Origin: Eretmocerus hayati
Lineage: Eukaryota; Arthropoda; Insecta; Hymenoptera; Aphelinidae
Length of the DNA: 64,000 nucleotides
Assembly (NCBI GenBank): GCA_029851415.1
Contig: CM056742.1
Coordinates: forward strand, 56,670,454-56,734,453
Direction of reading: 5' to 3'
How positions within the stretch are numbered: position 1 is the first letter of the stretch; every line of letters begins with the position of its first letter. Made by a program: the position numbers and the translations under genes. This document shows, in pieces, positions 11,601 through 23,800 of this stretch. The notes under the pieces were generated by a model, which was not told the DNA's origin, ran no database searches, and was given only the letters and a program-made list of their open reading frames with translations.

Positions 11601-11700
11601 GAATCAGCTAGGGTAGCTGAAAATCAACTAGTGGTAGTTGATTTCGTCAGCTAACGTGAACGGATTTTCACTGATTGAATCAGCTAATATACAGGTTTAT
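11600..11700. repeat. TCAGCTA/TAGCTGA short palindromic cluster
   Basis: Clustered copies of the palindrome-forming words tcagcta and tagctga (tcagctagggtagctga, gtcagctaacgtg, atcagctaatata) immediately after the CCGTG array. The same cluster type precedes the copy at 38.15 kb. Confidence 0.6.
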
Positions 11701-12937
11701 GAACGATGATATGGGCAAATCTCAGGAACTATGCGGTTTCGACTTTGAAATTTCGAGAATTTCCAGAATGGCAGCACATCTCCGATAAACTTTTGTTTGG
11801 TCCAAGTAATGCTCAAACAATGATGAAATACTTGCGTAAATCATTTTGGAGCCCCGCCGTGGATTTGTGAGGGTGTAGAAGTTTTTCCCATGTATTTGCG
11901 TGGGACCCTCATATTTTCGTAATTCTAATTGGCTCGTGTGTATGTGAATACATGGCATCCTTGGTGTTGGAATAGAAGAAGAGAGATGAGTTCAATGGTT
12001 TACAGTGTTTTCTGAAGGTCTGTGGTACAAAATGTAGATGTGCCTCAACCGTCGAAACGCTCATTTTCGTCATTTGTCGATCCTCACAAGCCTCGCATCG
12101 CGACCGATATGAGGCTGTAGTAGGGGCGATTCTCATAGGCATTTCTTGAGGTACAAATATCAGTTTACACGTGGTTTCCATCCCAACGGAATCGAAATTT
12201 TCGTGTGCTACACGAAAAACGATTTTTTTGACCCCATTTACGCGAAAATAACTTTTCTCATTTCAAGCCGCATCGTCGTGCGGAATCGAGCACACTATCG
12301 TTCTTGGGCTAGATTTGTAGGTTTTTGGATGTAGAATAATATGTCGTTTCTACAGATACGAAATATTCACCGCCCCGAGTGCTGCATCCATTAGAAGAGC
12401 GATACAGGAGAAAATGTAGAATCGGAGTTCGCTCCAACGAATCATCGGCACTCCGACGCATTGATAGGCACAGCCTCGGGCGAAAATTATATGTTTCTAT
12501 GTATTATAATCCATCACATATCCAATTTTCAGACCGATCGGTGAACCGCCCCGCCTGTGGCGAGCTAAGGCGTGAGAGAACTATGGCCCTGTTCGGTCGA
12601 AAATTGTGATTTTGTCACGAAGAAGCGTCTCCCAGTACCTTTCTATAGCAATTTTTAGACTTCTGAATGATGCAGAACTATTAAATATGAGTAGATCTTC
12701 AAAATGATCTAATGCGAGCGGCGGAAATAACGCGACTGTTGTTCTGACAACGTGAAAATAGGCCTGTTCGGCCAAACCGCATACTTCGTGAGATTTGCCC
12801 ATATACACCGTTCGGGAATGTTTTTCCCTGCGCACTGGGTGTCACGAGATAAATTTTTGGCTCTGGTATTCTAGAATCGTTCGTGCAGTGCACTGGGATC
12901 CATTTGATTACCCGATTTCTAAGCCCCAAGTAGTGCG
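11701..12937. other. No gene seen
   Basis: No domain-bearing ORF, tandem array or RNA gene that I can support. Several 60-90-codon open frames on both strands are unremarkable. Confidence 0.4.
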
Positions 12938-13258
12938 TCAAAAGTGGGCCACCTGGATCGAAAGTGGGCCACCTGGATCGAAAGTGGGCTGCCTGTATCG
13001 AGAGTGGTCCACCTTGATCGAAAGTGGGCCACCTAGATCGAAAGTGGGCGACCTGGATCGAAAGTGGGCCACCTGTATCATGAGTGAGTCACCTGTATCG
13101 AAAGTGGGCCACCTAGATCGAAAGTGGGCCACCTGGATCGAAAGTGGGCCACCTGTATCGTAAGTGAGCCACCTGTATCGAAAGTGGGCCACCTTGATCG
13201 AAAGTGGGCCACCTGGATCGAAAGTGGGCCACCTGGATCAAAAGTGGGCCATCTGCGC
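12938..13258. repeat. 20-bp minisatellite, about 16 copies
   Basis: Sixteen or so head-to-tail copies of aaagtgggccacctggatcg with single-base variants (acctgtatcg, accttgatcg, acctagatcg). The period of exactly 20 bp is kept throughout. Because 20 is not a multiple of 3, all three frames cycle through the same 60-bp translation and stay open on both strands; this is not a gene. There are no unique spacers, so it is not a CRISPR array. Confidence 0.95.
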
Positions 13259-14075
13259 GCCGTAAAAAATTTCTCCGAGAAACTTCAGCCAGCTGGTTGA
13301 ATGAAAACTTCACCCAGTCTAACTGGTTCTATCTGTGGATTATGAAAATAACAGTTGAATGCCCAGCCACAATCTGTCTGTGCGGATTCCGTATATCGGG
13401 TTACCTATGTATAAGGAACATAATGTGATAGGTGGTCATATGGGTGGATGGGGATAGATGGATGATGGGTAATGGGTCGATTGCGCATATATAGCTCTCA
13501 CGCCGTGCTGAATTTTCTCGCAAATTTTGCAAATTTTCGCGGCCAGCGTACAAAAGTGTTCTTCAAAAGTTCTTTTAAACTCTTATTTATTCCATGCTGA
13601 GAAATGAAGAAGCTTCATTATCGATTTTGAAAGAAGTATGAATGAAATGAGGTTTATTTGCGAATTCTTAATGCTTCAAGTTGATTTTTATTGCGTAACG
13701 AGAATATAAGGCAAAACTAGCCCTGGAAAAGTTTGAGTAATTGCATGAAGCAATGCAAATTCGCATTATTGTAAAAACAATAGCTTGAGCGTCGAATGAT
13801 TCAAGAAAAACGATAACTAAACATCTCCAAATAAACTATCAAAATTCCTTAAGCGCCAGCGCCACAATAATCCTGAATCAAATAAAATAAAATATCAATT
13901 CACGCGTTAACTTTTGCAAGATCTAAAGGTGAATAGTCAAGATGCTGCTCCTTTTTTGTAATTCAGACGTTATTTTGACGATGATTTCCTTGTCTGGCAA
14001 TGTTTCTCTTCCACCTGCAATATTTCTATTTCTTCTACAACCCGAGGCTTATCTGATTTTTTCTGTTGCTTCTAA
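13259..14075. other. No gene seen
   Basis: AT-rich sequence downstream of the 20-bp array, containing the 3' flank of the minus-strand Pipsqueak-type gene. aataaaataaaat near 13880-13892 is not an obvious polyadenylation signal on that gene's strand. Confidence 0.35.
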
Positions 14076-16370
14076 TCATCTTTCAAATTCCACTCTCTTT
14101 ACATCTTCATGTTCCTTCAACCCTCGTTCTTCTAATTTTTGCCAAGAAAATCCTGATGATGGTTGACTCGGACGCTTTGAAGCTTCTGTTATTTTTCTTT
14201 TGGTCGTGGCTGAATGTTGAACCGGGAAGCATATACGGAAAGCCGAAGTTGACATTGACGAACCTGCACATTATGTCACGCAATTAAATAAACCCCAGTG
14301 GTGGATCTAATCCTCGACAATTTTTCCTCTTGGGTAGAGGAGTGAGTATAGAAGTAAAGAATACTCACTCGATGATTGATCCCAATATTCTTCATCTATA
14401 GTGCTGGAACCATCCAAGCTCGAATCATTTGAATTTTCCTCAGTTGAATAGATGGAATTATTGTGATGGAGACCTGAACCATGAGCAGCTTTAAATGATG
14501 GTTCACTTGAATTGTCCGAAGTCGAGTCATCCAAATTAGTGAACAGACATAAATCTTCTTTAAAGTCGATTGAACTACTGGAATCATTCCGATACGGACC
14601 TGAACAATGCTCAGGTTTGAATGACTGTATAGTTGAAATTTCATTGCTGCCAGCCCTTGAATGTTTTGTTTCAACTGAATTTTTATTCAATAAAAGAGAA
14701 AACATGTTGAATAACAAGAGCGTCCTCTTTGGTATTTTCATGTGAAACGTTTGAGACTAACCTACTGTAGCTTGATTGTTATCAGAGCATGCGCGATGAG
14801 ATGAGATATCAACAACTCCATTGATACCAGTATCATCAGTGATCATACCCTCTGTCACAATGAAGTCTTCATCAAAAATGGTATAGTCATAAGTTATATC
14901 AGAGAAGTCATATTGCGAATCAGTTTCTAGTCCAGTGCTGAGAGGATCCTCACTTTGAATCGTATTGGTTCCATTGGCTCGTTGAGGTTTCAAAATCAAC
15001 TTGTATGGTAATTTGTCTATTGATACAATCTTTGGAAATACTTTACCTGCATGGATTACAAGGAGAAAAGAGATTATAAAATTGTTTTGTGTAGTTTGAA
15101 ATTATACGCAGAGAACAATCAAGATGTTCAGTAATTGTAATGGCTGAGAAACAAAATGTTTTCACATGCATGTATATAGTAGAAATAGAACAATCATGTG
15201 ATTACAAACCTGTTGTTATTTCAGTTAGGGTTTCGAAATCAGCTGGGACTATGATCAGTGGTGGACTTTCATTATTTGACTTAGTTACAATTCCTACATT
15301 ATTTTCTTCAGATGATGTCTGTTCACGTTTAACATCCATAGAAAAACTTGGTGCATTCGACAAATCAGGTTTGGGGCCAATTGGATTAGAGTCACCATTA
15401 ACCATGTGAAAATTGCACTTATCAGAAATGGATGAATGGATGGGTGTCTCCAAACCAGATTTCAGACCTGAGGGCCCTGTAGATTCTTTGAGAGACGGGA
15501 AGTTGAGAGAAAAACAATTGATCATTTCAATAAATGATTTAAAGATCTCTGATGGATAATCCATCATTACATGAACTCCGTCAACGGATTCATGAAAGAT
15601 GGAAAATTTCAGACAAAGTTATGAGCTGGAGGATTGGAATACATACCAGAAACTTTTTTACGCAGCATCAGCCAGTAATTGTAAAGTCCTTCATTCTCAG
15701 AACTGCCAGACCAGACTCCTCCATCTTCAACATCATTGAAGTCTCGAAACAACTCACTGGGCAAACTATTTTCAAAAAAGGATAACTGTTGCTGTATACT
15801 TTGAGAATTTTTTTCAGAAACACTTGATGCTTGAGGTAATCCGACTTGAGCTCCATTCTTTGGTACTTTACTTAGTGCATCATAGCTCAATACATCTGGA
15901 TCGGATGTGTTCCCTATGCTGATGGATATAGTGGGATGTCGAGATAAAAAACGTTTCAGCCAACCATGTCCAGGCCTCCCACACTTGAAAAGAGTGGGTA
16001 GGTTTGCCATCCGTAAATAGGACTGTACATAATCTAACAGTGCTGACTTTGTCACTTGGTTCCCTTCTTGAGAGTTTTCTAACATCCATTCAACAATTTT
16101 CGCTTCCACTTCTTCACTCAGCACAGCTGTACGGCCATGCTTCACGTTTCTTCCTGGATTTCTGACATTTCTGTCCAGAGTTGTCCTGGGTACACCATGT
16201 AGGAGTGATGCCTCCCTCACACTTACTCCTCTATGCACAGCCTCAACAGCTTGTCGCAAGTCATCAGCACTATACTTCTTCTGTCTAACTTTTTTATCTT
16301 TTGAATTTGCAGCTTTGTTCCTTGAAGCAGATTTTAATTGTTCACCAATCTCCTCTTGTTTTGGAGACAT
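14076..16370 (-). CDS. Pipsqueak/CENP-B-type DNA-binding protein, 5 exons
   Basis: Five exons read on the minus strand: 16370-15647, 15548-15210, 15046-14762, 14674-14369 and 14209-14076. All four introns have GT donors and AG acceptors, and every phase closes, giving 1,788 nt (595 residues plus stop). Residues ~33-70 form a Pipsqueak-type helix-turn-helix (YSADDLRQAVEAVHRG...VPRTTLDRNVR). Residues ~85-150 form a CENP-B/Tc5-type helix-turn-helix (LSEEVEAKIVEWML...RPGHGWLKRFLSRHP). A basic patch (KDKKVRQKK) precedes them. The C-terminal two thirds is Ser/Asp/Glu-rich and probably disordered. No DDE catalytic domain follows, so this looks like a pogo-derived DNA-binding protein rather than a working transposase, perhaps a nuclear regulator. 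Intactness contrasts with the decayed genes around it. Exon junctions are my reading of the sequence, not cDNA. Confidence 0.8.
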
Positions 16371-16854
16371 CTAAAGGTATTAATTGTTTGTCAGGAACAA
16401 TACAAACTAATTAGAATCTTAATTTGGAAGAGAAGTGAGCCAAGAAGAAATTGGAATTTCATGAGAACTGCAGGTTTGAGGTTATGAAGTTGATATCAAT
16501 GGGAATGGTTTGATACAATACTCACCGGAATTCAAATTGGATGAGGAATGAGGATTAACTGCAAAGAATACTTATCAAACTAGTAACGACAACCTTTAGC
16601 GTACAGAAATATTGATGACTTTTCTGCAGCCCCATCAGAATAAACTTGAAACTGTCGCGGCCCATGGCGAGCGACCCACGTAAAACGTGAATTCGTTTTC
16701 TTGTTCGCACTGCATTGTGGGACTTATAGGGAGACCTGGGGGTCCTGAGGGGTCCTCTCGCCACTAGGATATGTATATAATGTATATATATGTATAGATA
16801 TGTAATAAATGTGCAGCACGTAAATTCATCGGCTATAGACCATAGTGGAAAGTA
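16371..16854. promoter_or_regulatory. Upstream flank of the Pipsqueak-type gene
   Basis: This 480-bp stretch lies just 5' of the minus-strand Pipsqueak-type gene and presumably holds its promoter and 5' leader. No clear TATA box or initiator was identified. No ORF is convincing. Confidence 0.25.
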
Positions 16855-17085
16855 TGTACATGAGGTGTGCTCGCGCGCAGCGTGCCCCGCCATCCAGCCA
16901 ATGAGCTTTCTACCCCGGCGGGAACCATCTTATATCGTCATACAATCACGATCTATAGAGTAGACAAAGCCGTCCGCTATCAAGATGGCTGACTTGGGGC
17001 CCTAGGGCTAAGGCTCATTGGCTGGCTAGCAGAGCTCACGCTGTGCGCGAGCACACCACGTATGTACCTCCACCATGTATGTACC
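16855..17085. mobile_element. ~230-bp inverted-repeat MITE
   Basis: Inverted arms of about 55 bp: tatgtacatgaggtgtgctc...ccagccaatgagc on the left (16855-16910), matched by gctcattggctggct...gcgagcacaccacgtatgta on the right (17025-17082). The centre includes tctatagagtagacaaagcc. No coding capacity. TATGTAC near both outer ends could include part of a target duplication. Confidence 0.65.
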
Positions 17086-17680
17086 AAACTACCCCAATCC
17101 GTATCTTATTCAGTTTCGAAAACTACAAATCAAGGATTGATTAATTTCTCTCAGCGTCAGTCATTCTGGTGAGAACCACGAATCAGCCTCTAAGGCTGCA
17201 GTTTTGTGACAGGCTTTTGGCATTTTCAATTGATACCGTAAGATGGGGTAACTTTGCCACAGGGGGGGTAACTTTGCCACACCCCCGGGAAAAGATTTCA
17301 GAGGCTGCTGTAGGTACGGTAGGGAATCTTATCGCTCTAGTAACAATTCCCTCAAGTAGGGGCATGCGTGAGCTATTTTTTGCACCCGTGGAAGGTGGCT
17401 CTAGATGCCTTAGAGTTGTTTATAAACTATTTTTGTACCGCAGTGAGAGACAAGCAAAAAAATCTGGTCCCAAAAAATTGACCCAGTACGAGCACTTGGC
17501 GTCGAATGACAGGAAAATGCTGCATATTCTCATTGACTTAAACCGTTAGCTTGATGATTCAGTTGTCATAAAGCAGTATTTTTCCCCGGTACAAATTTTA
17601 TGTCGAGAAAAAGAAAAAAAGGTGTTTTTTTTGGCTATGGTGGGGTAACTTTGCCACACTTTCCTACTGCAGCTTAAGGC

Positions 17681-18057
17681 CGTGTCGGAGTCTCGCGCAA
17701 AACGGGGTTACACTTTCCGCAATGGTTCCTCTATCAATTGAGACGGGGTTGGTTGCAAATGACTCAGAATTGCTTCAGAAATGTGCCTCTGGTATGGTCA
17801 GTGAGGAAAAAAGTCTCTATCTGCCTCAAAACTCGATCTACGGTACAAGCTCGCGCTCTTTGAGAATCAGAATTGGAATATCTCACGATTTTTTGATTTC
17901 TCCTTTGGAGTTAGAGGCTTTTATCCTCACAGACCGTACCAGAGGCACATTCCTGAAGCAATTCGCAGTCATTTGCGACCACCCCCGTCTCAGTAGGTGT
18001 AAAAACCATGGCGTGAGTTGTAACTCCGTTCTTGCCGCAAGACTCCGACATGCACCG
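17681..18057. mobile_element. ~375-bp foldback MITE nested in Tigger-like element
   Basis: Two arms of about 150 bp are inverted copies. The left begins gtgtcggagtctcgcgcaaa and includes ttgagacggggttggt and attgcttcagaaatgtgcct. The right carries aggcacattcctgaagcaat and ends gcaagactccgacatgc. Only about 70 bp separate them. It interrupts the element at 17236-19408 and contains no gene. Confidence 0.75.
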
Positions 18058-18149
18058 TGACCATGGACCCTCAAAATACACCTTACATAAAAAGTTTGAC
18101 GATTGAAAGTGTGAGACGAGTTATCGAATACTTGTTATTGTCCAACTTG

Positions 18150-18395
18150 TATTCCTCAATCCGTCGCTTAGCCCAAATCATAAGAGAATCGGAGAAAAGT
18201 GGGAATGACTCAGCCGCGGGAACGTCCTAACCTATGATATACGCACATTTTTATCTCCAACTTTTTCCGATTCTATTGCAATTTGGGCTCAACGAAGAGC
18301 GAACAAATCTAAGTTAGGTGATAACCAATATTTGTGCGCTCGTCGTTTAGCCCAAATCGCAAAAAAATCGGAGAAAGTTGGGAATGATTTTCAGC
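18150..18395. repeat. Three-copy tagcccaaat hairpin repeat
   Basis: A ~45-bp module (gcttagcccaaatcataaga through gagaaaagtgggaatga) occurs three times: direct at ~18166, inverted at ~18258-18300 (ctttttccgattctattgca), and direct again at ~18347. This arrangement can fold as alternative hairpins and may be another decayed inverted-repeat element. Confidence 0.6.
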
Positions 18396-18523
18396 TTGCA
18401 TGGTGACCGCATCGCCTTAACTGCTCACGTCTACAGTTATTTTGTTCAACTTCTCTCACGTAAATTCCCATTTTATAATACTTTCATTCTCCCAATCCAA
18501 TTTTCACCCATCTGCTCTTACAG

Positions 18524-18712
18524 ATGACCAGAAACTATGCAAGGCAGAAGGGTCGAAGGAATTACAAGAATTATTCATATGACAAGCTTCAGAAGTGCCT
18601 TAGGCAAATAGGATGTGGCAAACTCTCTTACCGCAAAGCAGCCAAAGAATTAAAGATACCAGTAAAAACACTAATCACTTATCTCTTCATTAAACGAAAC
18701 AATTCCGTCTAG
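18524..18712 (+). pseudogene. Pipsqueak-type HTH fragment of pogo transposase
   Basis: A 62-codon frame encodes a basic leader (MTRNYARQKGRRNYKNYS) and one helix-turn-helix (YDKLQKCLRQIGCGKLSYRK...LKIPVKTLITYL), the N-terminal DNA-binding module of pogo/Tigger transposases. The DDE nuclease domain does not follow. It lies inside the element at 17236-19408 and is presumably the remnant of its transposase. Its HTH is of the same class as, but clearly diverged from, the intact gene at 14.1-16.4 kb. Confidence 0.65.
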
Positions 18713-19410
18713 ATGAATTTTATTTAGATTAAAAATCGCCAATGACTGCTTTGCGTTAGGCTCTCTTGAAAATACTCGTGCAGCATCAATAACTCATACA
18801 GAGCGTTGAATGCGGGAAAATTTCTCTTGGAACGCAGAAGAGTCATAATAATTATCCAGAACCCAATCAAAGAGATACATTGACTTTCATTTTTCAATCT
18901 CAAATCCTAGCTAAAAGTGCAAGTACTTGAGGCATAAGTCGAGCATCATCTTTCGACACTCTTCCGTGGAATTTTGAAAAACCAAACTTATATAAACAGC
19001 TTTGATACTACTTCAAATCAATCATTTGACTTGTTCAATGCTGCACAAAGCTTGGGATGTCAAGAAAAACGTTCCCAATGGGAACAACATCTATTAGAGC
19101 TGATGGGATACAAGATTTGCTCGTATTTTCACAAGAATTCTAGTCGTGATACTGAAATTCCAGTGGAGATACTGGAGTGTGGCAAAGTGACCCCACCCCA
19201 GGTTTTGTGAAAAGTGTTTTGCCTCTCAAGACCGTATCTTCAAACAGGATTCTCGAATCGAGTTCTACCTTACGTCAATTGAAAGCTAAGATTCTAAGCT
19301 TTCGATTGGCTACTGATACGGGTAGGTTTTGCCGTAATCTCTCCGAGCTATACGGAAAACAATGCCAAAAAAAAGTCGAAAGTGTGGCAAAGTTACCCCA
19401 CTTGACGGTA

Positions 19411-20837
19411 ATCAATATGATCTTTATCCCATATGTAGCTTGCATCGATCGATTGAAATTTCTATGAATAGTTGTCGGCTCAAGGTGTGGACTTCACGTG
19501 AATCTTTCATAAAAGAGATCATATTTCAAACAACGTATCAGTCAGACTTGCATGAATATCCTTGTTTGTAGGTACACTATTATTTTTATAATGTTTTTAT
19601 CAAAATCAATCAATCATGCATCAAATCGAATGTTCGAGTGATTCATGTCTAATTGCGCTCCAAGAAAAACATATGCAACTGACTCACAGCAACTTCACTC
19701 ACATACTCCACTACGACTGTGATTGCTGGTTGAGAATGCGATTTGCTCAATCACATATTTAGTAGCTTGGTTGTTGAATCATTTACTGAATAGTCAGAGC
19801 AGTTTATCTGCCAAACCAAATATTCTACATGACTCTTGAATCAGGTTTACAGTAAGCGCATTCACTAATGATGACAATTGTTCTTAAAAGTTGAACATTA
19901 GTAAGTATCTTCAGTAATGTTTAGATGTTCAGCTAAGATACCTTGAATTGAAAAAGCCATTAAAATTGTTTCGTTATGAATGCTAGAGTAGTTAGTTCTG
20001 CAGTGAGGCTTTACTTTCATTTATACACGGAGTGGATTAGCTGAACAGAGTCTGAAAATATCTGCATTCTTCACAGTGCATATACGTATATATTTCTCTT
20101 ATACGATTCTAGCATTTGAAGGAAAATAAGAAATTGTGACACAAATGAATCAAACTTGAGACAGTTTGGAAGTCTCTTGATTGATTGTCAGTGTTTTGGA
20201 TTTCGAAGAAATAGATGGGACAATATTATAAACAATTATAAATTATATTTCATATAATCATCAGAGAGCTGAAACATTTTAGTGATTATGAATTTCAAAT
20301 TGAAGAGCTTCAACATGTCCCATCTTTGAATAAAATTCCTCAGAAAAATGGAAGTTACAGGAAACTAAATAAACACAAAAATGGTATTTAATTGGTCTAG
20401 TGCCGATTAAGTCCATCGGGAACTCACTTCATTGTATCTACTTTATAGATACAACCAAAGTGAACATGATAACATGAAAACGAAACATATCATGATGGAA
20501 ATTCGTACAACACATCAATCTTGGTGAACTTTTGACCAAAAATTTCACTGATGACATAGACCTCGTGTTTAGTGAGTTGCTGATTGAGAATAATTGATCT
20601 AATAATAATCTGGACTCGACAAAATGAATGAGTGATGGAACAGAGTAAAGAAAATTTTCTTGAAATAATTCATAGATCTGATCTTGTCAGAAATGATGAA
20701 AGGAAAATTGGAAGGAGTTGTTAACATTTTTAACTCACTTCTCAAACCGTCTAGGACAATGACTACTTTACTTATTGGCTTGCAAGATTAGTCTACAGTG
20801 ACCACTTCATAATCAAACTACATCAAGTACCGTCACC
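19411..20837. other. No gene seen
   Basis: 1.4 kb of AT-rich sequence between the Tigger-like element and the last exon of the SAM-domain gene. No supported ORF, tandem repeat or RNA gene. Confidence 0.4.
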
Positions 20838-23800
20838 TCAACTGTTCCTGAAAGCTTCTACATTGAAATTGTGTAGGCTAGTGAAGAGAGATGCAACTGA
20901 ATCGGTTTCTTGTTGTTCAATACCATAAATATGACAAGACACAAAGTTGTAAAAATTCTCCAGTTCAGGAGGGTATGCCACATCGAGTACTTGGTAGGAT
21001 TTGAATAACAAATCAAATGCTGTTACAATGTCAGCTCTTCGGCCTTTTTTGAAAAGAAGCCCATCAGCATTCACAAAGTATGTTGGTTTTCTGCTTCCTG
21101 CACGAATTAAATAGGGCTGGAGAGGAGTTTTCCTCCCTTTTCTCAAATCAATCATCGGTCTTTGGATTGTGTTATTTTCCCGAATAAAACGATAAAGCTT
21201 TGGTTATTCGAATGTAATAGATCTTAGAAGGTCATGAAGGTCAACAAGGAAATGGCTAACTTGATGGGACTTATGAAATAATAATTAATGGGTTTGGATA
21301 ATATGAAGAAAGCATCCATAATCTTGTTTTACTCGCTGATACTACTTCTATCAGAGGATCTTGGTGGTTTTTTTTAGAAGATGTAGCGTTTTGCTGAACT
21401 TCATCATTCGTTGAGGTATTTTTCTTCCTGTTATATGATGGCAAAAGTCTTTTCAGGATGTACAAAGCCTTGAAGGCATCTAGAGATTGAGTAGAAAACA
21501 GTGTCAAATTTGAGCATGCAATATACATACATCAATACGTATCAAGTCATCCCTCACCACTTTCAAGTTTATATTTGTCATTGACTTCTTCATATGTATT
21601 CCGATAGAGAGCCTTTGCATATACCAGGATTCGTGGTACAAAGTATGTGGGGAATTGCTCCTTGTACTTTTTAGCAGATTTTGGATGGATCCTTTCAAAC
21701 TCATCATCCATCTAGAAATCAAAATCAATAGGAAGAAAGTCAAAATGAGAAGAATTCTTAATTAGTAGAGCTTGGTAATTAATGATCAATAGAAAAGTCT
21801 AATCCAAAATTGGGAACAGTGCATATTCTTTCCTTTTCATAGAATAGTGATACAAGAAAATAATGAAGCTCGTATGAGAAACTTGTGAAGCTTTTGTATA
21901 TGATACAGATATAATTCAAATGTTATTTTACCATTTCACCATCATATTCGAAAATTTGGGGATATTCAGCACATATTTCATTGATGCATGGTCATTTCGA
22001 GAGAATCCAGGTCCTCCTGTCACCGAAAGTATCTTCCAGGCACTCCTTTATATCATCCTTATTTTCTTTGTTTGCAAGAGTCAATTTCATCCAAGATTTC
22101 TATAAACCACAACAATTACTCAAATTTCAAGAGAAACGGGTTCTTCAAAATGTTTCAGCAAATGATTGTTGGTAACCTTTTCCTCTGATTTTTGTGGTGT
22201 CAAGATCTGACGGCTAGCTTGATGAATGTTGTCATCACCTTTGGATTTGGACTTGACCTTATTTTTTTTTCTTTTTTAGGCAAATCTTTTCTCACTGTCC
22301 ACAGCCGAGTTTCAATGGATCCATGTCTCCTAGTAATCGGGTCATAAAATTGTTGCTGAAAAAATTCGATAAATTTCAGTCTTAACGTTTCGTATGTATG
22401 GATTTCGGATGATAAGGTATCCTCACATATCCGAATCCCCTGGGATGTCGTAAAAGCGGAAACTCAGTAACTATGCTTTTGGTAAGTGCTGTCTTCACTT
22501 CCGGTTTGGGGTAGCTGAAAAAAAATTAATCCAAATTCACCACCGACATAATCAATCTATAGTGAGCTCTAGGAAATAAAATGGGTAGAAAATTGAACTG
22601 CTCAAGAATGCTTATCAAAAGATTTCTACAAAATGATCAAGATACCATTGGGATGCTGATTTTTGATTTTTGTATTATTGAATAATTTTTACGGAGATCG
22701 CTCACCAACTTCCTGTACATTCAATCAATTCGTCGACCAGAATGCGGTTCATTGCGCGCTTATCACTTGGCGATGGTGTGACCTTCAATCTATTCACTAG
22801 AGCTGCACCTCCTTGACTCCTTCGTTTCAGAGTCTGTTCCAAGGTTCCATGACGCTGAGTCCAGAATCGATGAATCAACAAAGTGTGTTTCAACAAAAAG
22901 ATATTATAATTATATTCATTTACTTGTATACAGGATTGGGATCGTTGCTTGCTCTTGGTTCAATATCAGAACCTATTAGATTACTTCGGAAAATCATGGA
23001 GTTTGGTTTCAAAGTATCTGATCACTATTCATAGATGATCATTCTCAGTCTTTTGATAGATATTTCCCATTTCAATCTCGGGAATGGATATGCAGGACCG
23101 TGAATAATACTACTCTTTAAGAAGACATGATAAAAACAGTTGGCATGTAATATTTACCGTATATTGGAGATTTTCTGTCGTCAGAGGAGCTTCCACTGCT
23201 ACAGATGCTGACGAGGGATGAACAGCGTCACAAGAATCAGAATTCAACCTCTGCCTTTTACTGCTTTTTACCTCTTCATTAGTGGGCTGGAGAAGCGTTT
23301 CATTTTCGCTTACTCTCTTCCTTTTACTGCCTCTGTCGTTTGCATTGGATACTGGCTTAGAAGGCACTGCTGGTAAATTTGAGGTTTGCACTCTGGTCAA
23401 TTTTTTCCCAGGTTGATTTTGAACAGGGACAGTATTGGGTAACCCAACGTCCATGTCGAGTACATCACAATTTCTCTCATCTGAAGAAGTTGGCGCTATT
23501 TTGACTTCTTTTCGAGACGTCAAGTGACTGCTATCATCTAAACTCAAGTCTTCTACGGGCATCTGTGGAAGGAAAGTTTGAGATTCAATGTAGATGAATG
23601 TTCTGCCATTGCATAGGAATGTGCTAAATACTCTCGTTTAAGATATTGATGATCTTAATCAACTTTTTGGCAGGTCCTAGCCAAACCTTGACTTCTAGCA
23701 AATCTTTTTGGCTTAAGTCCATGAAACTAAGTAAATCTATCCCTTGGTCTCGAAGTATTAGAAATTTCTATGAGTTTGATTTGACCTTGTTCGTACCGTC

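Larger units (their letters stand above)
17236..19408. mobile_element. Pogo/Tigger-like DNA transposon, degenerate
   Basis: The ends are CCGTAAGATGGGGTAACTTT at 17236 and the inverse ending CCCCACTTGACGG at 19408. TA sits immediately outside both ends (17234-17235, 19409-19410), the duplication made by Tc1/mariner/pogo elements. The word ggggtaactttgccac recurs as inner copies at ~17266 and ~17641 (plus) and ~19175 (inverted), as expected for transposase-binding subterminal repeats. The only transposase trace is a Pipsqueak-type helix-turn-helix ORF at 18524-18712; no DDE domain is seen. Other inverted-repeat elements are nested inside. Confidence 0.8.

Noticed and set aside
11202..11654. 150-codon ORF rich in YP.LP and PV
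   Set aside because: Lies wholly in the CCGTG-type repeat; the same reading reappears on the minus strand at 39.7-41.9 kb in inverted copies.
12938..13258. Possible CRISPR array
   Set aside because: Units are contiguous 20-bp repeats without unique spacers, in eukaryotic DNA.
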